From Sphingomonas sp. (GTDB lineage: Bacteria > Pseudomonadota > Alphaproteobacteria > Sphingomonadales > Sphingomonadaceae), in contig JASLBO010000521.1 of the NCBI GenBank assembly GCA_030146605.1, positions 1 through 12,298 on the forward strand: a DNA stretch of 12,298 nt. Direction: 5' to 3'. Every line of letters starts with the position of its first letter. Position 1 is the stretch's first letter. The position numbers and the translations under genes were made by a program. Below are positions 7,089-12,298 of this stretch, piece by piece. The notes below the pieces were generated by a model. The model worked only from the letters and a program-made list of their open reading frames with translations. It was not told the DNA's origin and did not search any database.

Positions 7089-7119
7089 CTCCCCGCCGTC
7101 GCCTCCCTTTGGCGGGGAG
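7089..7119. terminator. Hairpin between convergent genes (possible bidirectional terminator)
   Basis: CTCCCCGCC (7089-7097) pairs with GGCGGGGAG (7111-7119), a 9-bp GC-rich stem with a 13-nt loop containing CCTCCC. There is no T-run on either side, so it is not a textbook intrinsic terminator. Its position between two convergent gene ends suggests a 3'-end role. Sequence resemblance to the neighbouring repeat suggests it may be a relic of another copy. Confidence 0.4.
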
Positions 7120-7162
7120 GATCGAACGACCGCCAAACATCGACGCCGACCGCCCGCAACCC

Positions 7163-7693
7163 TCACATCGCCTGGAACACCCCGCACGCGATCCGCCCGC
7201 CCGAATTGCCCGAGGGGTCCGTCTTGTAGTCGTCGGCAGTCGCGTGGATCACGATCGCCGCGCCGTCTTCGTCGAGCAGTTGCTGATAGGTGCCGCCGGG
7301 CAAGGTGAAGATCTCCCGGTCGCGCCCGCCCGCGGCCATCTGGAGATTGGGCATGTCGCCGGCATGCGGCCCCGCCGGATTCTCCTTGCCGTGCTGGTGC
7401 GCGGTCGGGTTCCAATGCGGTCCGGCGCTCGCGAAATCGGGCGCCTCGCACTTGCCGACGGTGTGAACATGCATGCCGTGCGGCCCGGCGGGCAGATTGC
7501 CCGCCTCGACGATCACCCGGATCGTGCCGTCGACTTCCTCGGCCACCGCGGTGCCGATCTTCTCGCCCGCCGGGTTCACGATATCCGCCTGTGCCCGGTA
7601 ATGCCCCGCCATGTAGCGGGCATTCTGCTCGGGAGTCGCGCACCCGCCGAGCACCGTCGCGGCCGTCACCACCATCATCGCCACGCGCTTCAT
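7163..7693 (-). CDS. sodC: Cu/Zn superoxide dismutase, lipoprotein form
   Basis: Converts superoxide to hydrogen peroxide and oxygen in the cell envelope. 176 residues from ATG 7693. A lipoprotein signal ends in Leu-Gly-Gly-Cys18, so the enzyme is probably membrane-anchored. Family metal ligands are present: His75 and His77 (Gly-Met-His-Val-His), His93, His101, His110 and Asp113 (Gly-Pro-His-Ala-Gly-Asp-Met-Pro) and His150. The conserved disulphide pair is Cys82 and Cys170. The C-terminal signature DPSGNSGGRIACGV is intact. GGGAG precedes ATG 7693; an upstream in-frame start at 7762 would overlap the neighbour and spoil the lipoprotein signal. It lies 65 bp downstream of the lysozyme-like gene on the same strand. 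A possible EcfG-type stress promoter sits in that gap. Confidence 0.95.
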   Translation of the reverse strand: MKRVAMMVVTAATVLGGCATPEQNARYMAGHYRAQADIVNPAGEKIGTAVAEEVDGTIRVIVEAGNLPAGPHGMHVHTVGKCEAPDFASAGPHWNPTAHQHGKENPAGPHAGDMPNLQMAAGGRDREIFTLPGGTYQQLLDEDGAAIVIHATADDYKTDPSGNSGGRIACGVFQAM

Positions 7694-7726
7694 GCCGTCC
7701 ACTCCCTGACTCGATCCTGCCCTACT

Positions 7727-7751
7727 AATGGACCGGCGCCGCGCACGTTCC
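7727..7751 (-). promoter_or_regulatory. Candidate EcfG (general stress) promoter of sodC
   Basis: On the - strand GGAAC (7751-7747), 16 nt, then CATT (7730-7727). The alphaproteobacterial general-stress sigma factor EcfG recognises GGAAC-N16/17-CGTT, so this has one mismatch in the -10. Transcription would begin near 7720, giving a leader of about 27 nt to the sodC ATG. It begins just after the stop of the upstream lysozyme-like gene. Confidence 0.4.
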
Positions 7752-7758
7752 AAGACCC

Positions 7759-8838
7759 TCAACGCGCGCCGAGACAGTCTCCGTCGCGCTTCCCGCTCAC
7801 GCTGCCGACGTCGAGCGCGATCTTCGCCCGCCGCGAGAAGGTCAGCGCCTGCCAGCGCCCGCTATTCCCCACCGCGGTCCGGCTGCGCAAGAAGGTCAGA
7901 TGGAGCAAGGCATATTGCTCGGGATCGATCCGGCCCTTGTCGATCATGCAGCGCCACTGCGCGACGTTCCAGGCCCAGTCGCGCCCGACGCCGTCCTGGT
8001 CGATCGTCCGCGACAGCCCGGCATACCAGTCGAAGATCGCGGCCAGCCGGTCGCGGCGCTCGCTCTCGGGCATCGCGGCGAGCTTCGCCCGCAGCCGCGC
8101 CAGATCCTCGTCGGCGGGAAAGAAGCCCTGCTGCACCTTGGTGTCGATCGCCCAGCGCACCTTGCGCATCGTGATCGCCTCGCCCGCGAACACCCGCAGC
8201 AGGTCGCGCCGCACCTCGAGCAACAGCGCGACATAGGCGTCGGTCTGCACCTGCAGCATCGCGTCGCTCTCGAAGATCGCAGTCAGTTCGCGCAGCATCA
8301 CGCCGTCGAGCTTGCCGTCGCCCCCATGCGCCGCGAGAATCCCCTTGCGGCACTTGTCCGCCACCGGCACCTTCAGGCACCCTCGCGAAAACAGCAATTT
8401 GCCATGGACCGGCGCCAGCGCCTTGCGCGTCCGAGCGAACCTGCCCCGCAGCCGCTTCTTCCACGCCTTGAGCACCGGCTGGAGGCTGCCGGTGCCGTAA
8501 TTCCACTGGCTCATCCCCACCGACACCAACTGGCTGTCGAAATTGCCCACCGGCATCGCCCAGCAGCCCATCGTCTCGGGGATCGAAGTCTCGGCCATCC
8601 GTTCGAACACCGCCGCGCGGTCGAGCCCGATTTCCGCCAGCAGCGCCGCCGCCGCGGGATCGATCCGCAGGAACGCCGCGTCCCCCACCCGCCGGCATTC
8701 GGGCACCGGCGTCGGCGCGGCCGGCGGCAGCGCCTGCGCGCCCGCCGCCGCGCTCCACAACAGCGCTCCCGCGAGCGCGAGCGGCCTCAGCATCGCCGCC
8801 GCCGATGGTTCGATCTTCGCCAAGCTGCCCCTCCGCAT
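7759..8838 (-). CDS. Exported lysozyme/chitosanase-fold-like protein, uncharacterised
   Basis: 359 residues. A long, Arg/Lys-bearing n-region and a hydrophobic core (about 16-36, ending Ala-Gly-Ala-Gln-Ala) indicate export. The ATG at 8838 is backed by a strong GGGGAGGGGAG ribosome binding site; the internal Met16 has none. The notable region is 83-121: Glu83, Pro-Glu88-Thr-Met-Gly-Cys-Trp, Gly-Asn-Phe-Asp101, then Val-Ser-x-Gly-x-x-Gln-Trp-Asn-x-Gly-x-Gly-Ser-Leu-Gln-Pro. An acidic residue about 18 positions before a Gly-x-x-Asp and a Ser/Thr-x-Gly segment recalls GH46 chitosanases and related lysozyme-fold enzymes. The end (Ser-Arg-Arg-Ala-Lys-Ile-Ala-Leu-Asp-Val-Gly-Ser-Val) recalls the same group. 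Catalysis on peptidoglycan is inference. Cysteines at 48, 92, 154 and 163 could form disulphides. It is 63 bp downstream of the helix-turn-helix gene. Confidence 0.8.
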   Translation of the reverse strand: MRRGSLAKIEPSAAAMLRPLALAGALLWSAAAGAQALPPAAPTPVPECRRVGDAAFLRIDPAAAALLAEIGLDRAAVFERMAETSIPETMGCWAMPVGNFDSQLVSVGMSQWNYGTGSLQPVLKAWKKRLRGRFARTRKALAPVHGKLLFSRGCLKVPVADKCRKGILAAHGGDGKLDGVMLRELTAIFESDAMLQVQTDAYVALLLEVRRDLLRVFAGEAITMRKVRWAIDTKVQQGFFPADEDLARLRAKLAAMPESERRDRLAAIFDWYAGLSRTIDQDGVGRDWAWNVAQWRCMIDKGRIDPEQYALLHLTFLRSRTAVGNSGRWQALTFSRRAKIALDVGSVSGKRDGDCLGAR

Positions 8839-8901
8839 CCGCTCCCCTCCCCCAGCGGAACGCGAGCAAGCGATTCACTATCGCGCAAATGCGGCGGCAG
8901 G

Positions 8902-9708
8902 TCAGCCCTCGTTCCCCGGCAACGGTTTCCCGAAGGCTTCGCGCCATTCGCGGTTCTGCTCTTCGCGCGTCACGCCGAGTATCCGTCGCTGCGCCGCCGC
9001 CAATGCCTTGATCAGCGCGGCATTGGTCTCCTCGCGCGTCGCCGGCTTGACCGCATATGCGCTGCTCCCGGACCGCTGCGCCGCGGCACCTTTGCCCGTC
9101 TCGCCGCCGGCCTGCTGCACCAGCGTGCGCAACAGCGATTCCGAATAGCGCCAGCGATGCCCCACCACTTGCCCGCCATGCAGGATCGGCTCCTCCCAGC
9201 CGAGCACCGCGCGCTCATACGCCGCCTGCTCGATCGTGACTGCCTGGGTATCGAGCGCCGTCTGCCAGTCCGCCGCGAAGCGCGCGCAGTCGTCGCGCAG
9301 CCGATAGGCCGAAGTCGACGAGATCCGCGCCCGCTTGCAGGCATCCGCCACCGATCCGGTCTCGGAGAGCGCGCGCAGGAACAGCTTGCGCCGCACGTCG
9401 CTCCAGCCATCGCGCCGCAGCCGACGGTCGCCCAACGGCGTCTCGCCCAATGCCCGCACCACCGCGCCCTGTTCGGCGATCCACGCCGCCTGCTGCTCGG
9501 CGACCACCGCGTCCCAGCGCGCCGCGAACCCGGCATCGCGCCGCCGCCGCACATACGCCGCCGAAGTCGACCGCCCGATCGCCGCCGCTGCCTCGCGCGC
9601 CCGCCCGGTCAGCCGCAATGCGAGCAGAAACGCCTGTTCGGTATCGCCAGTCCAGCGCGCAAACGGCTTTGCGGCGGGCTGGCGGGTCCAGTCGGGCGGC
9701 GTGGACAT
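8902..9708 (-). CDS. Tandem helix-turn-helix protein, small-terminase-like
   Basis: 268 residues, soluble, no signal. Two related segments of about 50 residues, 23-72 and 106-155, share a pattern: Phe-Leu-x-Ala-Leu-x-x-Thr-Gly, then Ala-x-x-x, a turn, Ser-x-Ser-Ala-Tyr-x-x-Arg, Phe-Ala-Ala-x-Trp. Each reads as a helix-turn-helix unit, so the N-terminal half is an internal duplication. A segment after the second unit (about 160-196, Ala-Tyr-Glu-Arg-Ala-Val-x-Gly, Val-Gly-His-Arg-Trp-Arg-Tyr-Ser-Glu-Ser-Leu-Leu) recalls phage small-terminase-like helix-turn-helix proteins. No large terminase or other phage gene is visible, so a chromosomal regulator or domesticated gene is likelier. ATG 9708 has AGGGAG upstream; the longer frame to 9903 lacks codon support and crosses a repeat. 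A hairpin overlaps the ribosome binding site. Confidence 0.75.
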   Translation of the reverse strand: MSTPPDWTRQPAAKPFARWTGDTEQAFLLALRLTGRAREAAAAIGRSTSAAYVRRRRDAGFAARWDAVVAEQQAAWIAEQGAVVRALGETPLGDRRLRRDGWSDVRRKLFLRALSETGSVADACKRARISSTSAYRLRDDCARFAADWQTALDTQAVTIEQAAYERAVLGWEEPILHGGQVVGHRWRYSESLLRTLVQQAGGETGKGAAAQRSGSSAYAVKPATREETNAALIKALAAAQRRILGVTREEQNREWREAFGKPLPGNEG

Positions 9709-9714
9709 TGGATG

Positions 9715-9733
9715 CGACTCCCTGATCGAGTCG
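9715..9733 (-). promoter_or_regulatory. Inverted repeat over the ribosome binding site of the helix-turn-helix gene
   Basis: CGACTC (9715-9720) and GAGTCG (9728-9733) form a perfect 6-bp inverted repeat with a 7-nt spacer. In the - strand transcript the AGGGAG ribosome binding site spans the loop and the stem nearest the start codon. It could mask translation as RNA, or act as a DNA operator for autoregulation. AT-rich sequence just upstream (about 9735-9775) probably holds the promoter, but no clear hexamers stand out. Confidence 0.4.
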
Positions 9734-9790
9734 AACCATTTATGCGTTGATTTCCAACATTGAAAGAACCAAATAGGAACGCCGCGCAAT

Positions 9791-9837
9791 CCTCCCTCGC
9801 GCAGCGAGGGAGGTGGCACGCGCAGCGTGACGGAGGG
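9791..9837. repeat. Intergenic palindromic repeat, copy 2
   Basis: This has the same architecture as the copy at 7011-7059. The first stem is CCTCCCTCGC (9791-9800) with GCGAGGGAGG (9804-9813), loop GCA. The second is CACGC (9817-9821) with GCGTG (9825-9829), again loop GCA. The linker GTGGCA and the trailing TGACGGAGGGGG are shared. Differences from copy 1 within the stems are compensated on the opposite arm. Confidence 0.75.
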
Positions 9838-9908
9838 GGCCTGGCCGCAAGCGAGACACACCCGGTCATCACGCCGCGCCTCGCAAAGCCGCGTCGGCGG
9901 CAAACAGA

Positions 9909-9936
9909 AAGGGGCGCCCGCAATGCGAGCGCCCCT
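9909..9936 (-). terminator. Intrinsic terminator of the small lipoprotein gene
   Basis: An 8-bp perfect stem, AGGGGCGC (9910-9917) with GCGCCCCT (9929-9936), has an 11-nt loop. On the - strand it is followed at once by TTTCTGTTTG. It lies 54 bp past the lipoprotein stop codon, in the correct orientation for that gene. Confidence 0.75.
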
Positions 9937-9989
9937 CCCGTCCGGACCGCCTGCGTGCGAGCGGCCCGGCCTGTCTTTCCGCGTCGGCC

Positions 9990-10259
9990 TTACATGCCGT
10001 TGGACAGGTTGGTATCCGGGTCGTTGGTCCGCATGTCCTCGGCCTTCTGGTCGCCGATCTCGCGGGTCGCAGCGGCCTGGTTGTCGAGCGCGTCCTCGGC
10101 AGCGGGGGTCGTGGCGTTATCCGCCGCCGCATCGAAATTGTCGGCGACGGCCTCGGCGTTGGCCTCGATATTGTCCGCGGCCTGCTCCTGCGGCGAGCTG
10201 TTGCATGCCGAAAGCGCGGCGAGAGCGGCAACGGCGCTCAAAGCGAAAATCTTCTTCAT
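9990..10259 (-). CDS. Small alanine/aspartate-rich lipoprotein
   Basis: 89 residues. A classic lipoprotein signal (Met-Lys-Lys start, hydrophobic core, Leu-Ser-Ala-Cys19) indicates lipid anchoring in the envelope. The mature part is acidic and rich in Ala, Asp, Asn and Glu, likely helical or coiled (about 27-75), with a flexible Asp/Asn tail. I recognise no enzymatic motif. Small alanine-rich lipoproteins of this kind are usual in sphingomonads and their function is unknown. ATG 10259 is preceded by GGGGAG at about 6 nt. An upstream in-frame extension to 10388 is rejected because it would bury the lipoprotein signal. It appears monocistronic, with its own terminator. Confidence 0.85.
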   Translation of the reverse strand: MKKIFALSAVAALAALSACNSSPQEQAADNIEANAEAVADNFDAAADNATTPAAEDALDNQAAATREIGDQKAEDMRTNDPDTNLSNGM

Positions 10260-10717
10260 GATCGACTCCCCAAGTCTCCACTGGACGCGACGGCGTCCAA
10301 CCGGATCGCGTGAGGAAGCAACGAGGCGGGGTTTTGTTCCGGGGATGTAACGCCCGGAGGTGACGAGGGGATCGCAGCAGGCGGTCATTCACCCTTTCGG
10401 GCAAAAAAGCGCCACGACCGGGCCGGACCGATCCAATAACGCACCTGACAACTCGCCTCGCTCCGCATCGACCGCGACGGATTCGAACGTCTCCGCGCAT
10501 CGACCTTGGGCGACGGACACGGTGAATACGGTGTTGCGCGAGGGGTGGGGCCTTAGCTTTCAGCATGCGACGCAGGCAGATAGCGCCCTCATTGCAGATC
10601 GACAGGTATGCGGCGTACGTCGTTCATAACCGCCGATCTCAAATCTAAGCGGCCCCTAACCACCTCGACGCCACCTACGTCGCTAGCCTTCATCACTTAG
10701 TAGCTGTCAATCGCTAC
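10260..10717. other. 458-bp spacer between the lipoprotein and membrane-protein genes
   Basis: The part next to the lipoprotein gene must hold its promoter. I see no confident -35/-10 pair. A GGAAC and a CGTT on the - strand (within about 10312-10342) are only 12 nt apart, too close for an EcfG promoter. No convincing gene or RNA is visible in the remainder. Short frames on both strands lack recognisable protein features. A weak 6-bp hairpin (AGTAGC / GCTACT, 10699-10718) overlaps the membrane-protein stop codon and lacks a T-tract. Confidence 0.5.
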
Positions 10718-11701
10718 TTAGGGTAGCATCACCTTGCGATTGACGCCCCCTCTTGGAAACCGCACCTTATGCCAGCGCAATAGGCGCCACGCGGCCAAGT
10801 TTCGGGTGTTGGGGATCTGGCTGGTCAGCGCTGGTGAGCAGGTCAGATTAGCTACTAGTTCAACCACCTCATCAAGCGCTAGATTGTGCCGATATTGGTC
10901 GAAGGTGGCTTTAAATGTCGCACCGAAATGACGCTGCGCATGGAGCGTAAGGTTGTAGCTCAGCGCTGCCATGACCCCACAGCTCATGGCTAAGAACAGA
11001 TCTAGGAAGAAACCCGGAGAGGTCGGAAGTGCATTCGGGGCAACTAAGTCGATCAGCGCATAAATAATCATTATCGGGACAGCAATCGCAAACGCGAGCG
11101 ATAGATACAGCAATCCGTCGGCATGAGCCTGCTGATTGTCGATTTCTTCCCGAATCTCCTTATCGATAGCCAGCCAAATACGTGGCCAGAAAAATACGGC
11201 ATCAAGTCCATACTTTATTCGAGGGTATTGCTCAAACTCAGCGATAATGTTTCCGATCCGCGTGGGCCAGAGTGGCTTATAGCTGGCGGTTTGGGGAACG
11301 AGTGGGAAATCCGAAAGGTGGATGGCATTTTCGAGGTAGATTCGGTTGGCGTTCATAGCCGCCACGCCCATCCGCCGGTTCGACAAACGTTGAACATCGT
11401 TGTGACGCATCGCCAGATAAATCTGCAGGAGGCGCGCGCGCTGTAGTCGAACCCCGAACCTCCATAGGCGATCAGGCCAATATCGCCGGCCTTCGAAAGC
11501 CATGTAGATCGGCATGTCCATGACGACGAAAGCCCAGCCGAGAATAAAGATCGCTATCGGTATCAGATAGGCGGGAGGTAGAGCTACATGAAGCAATGCG
11601 AGCGCGGCGACGATGAACCTCCACAGTACCACCGTCAGCACCGCGCCTGGAAATACCACGCGGAAGAAAAGCCGGTTTCCGAAGGTGATGGGCAGCTTCA
11701 C
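10718..11701 (-). CDS. Four-helix membrane protein of unknown function
   Basis: 327 residues with four predicted membrane segments in two pairs: about 12-36, 43-66, 197-221 and 231-252. Between them is a 130-residue, probably cytoplasmic, region containing Pro-Thr-Arg-Ile-Gly-Asn (146-151), Glu-Gln-Tyr-Pro-Arg-Ile-Lys-Tyr-Gly-Leu-Asp-Ala (157-168), Phe-Trp-Pro-Arg-Ile-Trp (171-176) and Ile-Asp-Asn-Gln-Gln-Ala (187-192). This block recalls uncharacterised bacterial multipass proteins with a 'PTRxGN ... YGxDAxxxWPR' core, but I cannot name a family. A Cys-x-Pro near the C-terminus (288-290) follows a helical tail. The start is GTG 11701, 3 bp after the cold-shock stop, with GAGGGG inside the end of that gene as ribosome binding site. 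The two are therefore probably cotranscribed and perhaps translationally coupled. GC content is clearly lower than in the genes at the left of the window, suggesting acquisition by transfer. Confidence 0.8.
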   Translation of the reverse strand: MKLPITFGNRLFFRVVFPGAVLTVVLWRFIVAALALLHVALPPAYLIPIAIFILGWAFVVMDMPIYMAFEGRRYWPDRLWRFGVRLQRARLLQIYLAMRHNDVQRLSNRRMGVAAMNANRIYLENAIHLSDFPLVPQTASYKPLWPTRIGNIIAEFEQYPRIKYGLDAVFFWPRIWLAIDKEIREEIDNQQAHADGLLYLSLAFAIAVPIMIIYALIDLVAPNALPTSPGFFLDLFLAMSCGVMAALSYNLTLHAQRHFGATFKATFDQYRHNLALDEVVELVANLTCSPALTSQIPNTRNLAAWRLLRWHKVRFPRGGVNRKVMLP

Positions 11702-11704
11702 CGC

Positions 11705-11947
11705 CTAGCCCCTCGGGCCATCTCCAGTGCCGTGAGTGCCGCTAAGGCTCAGGTTCACCGCGCTGACCTTGCCGTTGAGTCCGGTTTCCAGCTCGTACGA
11801 CACGCGCTGGTCTTGGCGCAGCGTAGTCAGCCCGGCACGCTCGACCGCGCTGATGTGAACGAATGCGTCCTGCCCGCCGGTTTCGGGAGCGATAAAGCCA
11901 TAACCCTTGTCGGCGTTGAAGAACTTGACCGTGCCCTTTATCGCCAT
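11705..11947 (-). CDS. Cold-shock domain protein (CspA family)
   Basis: An 80-residue single cold-shock domain binding single-stranded RNA or DNA; such proteins act as RNA chaperones. RNP1 is Lys-Gly-Tyr-Gly-Phe-Ile (14-19) and RNP2 is Asp-Ala-Phe-Val-His-Ile-Ser (27-33), both intact with their aromatic residues. The domain ends at about residue 68, and a short Gly/Thr/His-rich tail (69-80) extends beyond the usual 65-70. ATG 11947 is preferred over an in-frame TTG at 11953 because AAAGGGG sits about 6 nt before it. It is the first gene of a two-gene unit with the membrane protein, which is an unusual partner. Cold induction is possible but not shown by the sequence. Confidence 0.93.
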   Translation of the reverse strand: MAIKGTVKFFNADKGYGFIAPETGGQDAFVHISAVERAGLTTLRQDQRVSYELETGLNGKVSAVNLSLSGTHGTGDGPRG

Positions 11948-11972
11948 CGACAACCCCTTTTTTCTGGCACTT

Positions 11973-12001
11973 TCGATAGCACATCTTCAATTCATTGTCA
12001 C
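11973..12001 (-). promoter_or_regulatory. Candidate sigma-70 promoter of the cold-shock/membrane-protein pair
   Basis: On the - strand GTGACA (-35, 12001-11996), a 17-nt spacer, then TATCGA (-10, 11978-11973). Transcription would start near 11966, giving a leader of about 19 nt that contains the AAAAAAGGGG ribosome binding site. That is short compared with the long structured leaders of enteric cspA. Confidence 0.45.
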
Positions 12002-12298
12002 TGTAGTCCTAGAGCAAGAATTCCTAGTTTTCCGGCGACCCTTTGAGCGGTTGCTTTGACTGACCCGCTGAGCTGTTTCTCTATCGACTGCCACGCCACA
12101 AGCTTGGCCCAGAGGTCAGGTGGCTATCAGACGATCTTGCGCTGACCGCGAACGGGTGAATTCAACACTTGGGCCGAATGTCAGCTATCCCCGCATTTGG
12201 TGAAAAGCGCGGGTCGGCATCGGCAAGTCCGGCCCTTCTGTGCCGCCGCCCTCCCCACACCCTTCCCCTCCCCTCCCCCCCTTGCTAAGGCCCCGCAC
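12002..12298. other. Non-coding right end with C-rich tract
   Basis: No gene is supported. A pyrimidine-rich tract at 12249-12283 contains C runs of 3, 4, 3, 4, 4 and 7 separated by 1-3 nt, so the - strand is a strong G-quadruplex candidate. The final TTGCTAAGG (12282-12290) may belong to a promoter of a + strand gene beyond the window, but that cannot be judged here. Confidence 0.5.

Noticed and set aside
7900..9750. 616-codon + strand frame opposite the lysozyme-like and helix-turn-helix genes
   Set aside because: Runs across two well-supported - strand genes and their spacer; His/Arg/Pro-rich with no motif.
7163..9903. Prophage remnant, because a lysozyme-like and a small-terminase-like gene are adjacent
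   Set aside because: No capsid, portal, large terminase, integrase or attachment site; the lysozyme-like protein has a normal signal peptide and the third gene is sodC.
10312..10342. GGAAC and CGTT on the - strand upstream of the lipoprotein gene, as an EcfG promoter
   Set aside because: Only 12 nt separate the two boxes; EcfG promoters need 16-17.
10399..10450. TTTTTT run on the - strand with GC-rich sequence before it, as a terminator
   Set aside because: The only stem (GATCGG / CCGGTC with one wobble) is weak and ends too far from the T-run, and no gene ends there on that strand.
10475..10500. GGATTCGAAC resembling a tRNA T-arm on the - strand
   Set aside because: No proper 5-bp T-stem, acceptor stem or anticodon arm can be built around it.

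Overview
The window looks like chromosomal DNA of a sphingomonad-type alphaproteobacterium (Sphingomonas or a close relative). This rests on the high GC of most genes, the GC-rich third codon positions, the style of the proteins, and two kinds of short intergenic palindromic repeat that I associate with this group. No rRNA, tRNA, CRISPR array, insertion sequence or integrase is visible.

Layout: 1-399 is non-coding leader. A + strand major facilitator superfamily (MFS) transporter (400-1959) is followed by a small uncharacterised gene (2000-2353). It converges on a - strand pair: a periplasmic thioredoxin-fold protein (4543-4983) and then an exported GH43-family glycosidase with an unusual C-terminal domain (2418-4463). 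Diverging from the thioredoxin gene, only 45 bp away, is a + strand gene for an exported helical-repeat protein with a TonB-C-like domain. Its frame is cut by one in-frame TAG (6082-6084) and then stays open to 6987, where a second TonB-C-like domain ends it.

A repeat-rich convergent spacer (6988-7162) separates it from three - strand genes: a tandem helix-turn-helix protein (8902-9708), an exported lysozyme/chitosanase-like protein (7759-8838) and a Cu/Zn superoxide dismutase lipoprotein (7163-7693). Next come a second copy of the intergenic repeat, a clear intrinsic terminator, and a small alanine-rich lipoprotein gene (9990-10259).

After a 458-bp spacer the composition drops noticeably. 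Here a cold-shock protein gene (11705-11947) is followed after 3 bp by a four-helix membrane protein of unknown function (10718-11701), apparently one operon. The window ends in a C-rich tract that is G-quadruplex-prone on the - strand.

The genes do not form one pathway. The themes are cell-envelope functions (four exported or lipidated proteins besides the glycosidase), stress (superoxide dismutase, cold shock, thioredoxin fold) and sugar use (GH43, possibly the transporter). The least explained parts are the stop-interrupted double TonB-C protein, the cold-shock/membrane-protein pair, the covarying repeats, and the tandem helix-turn-helix gene with a hairpin over its ribosome binding site.
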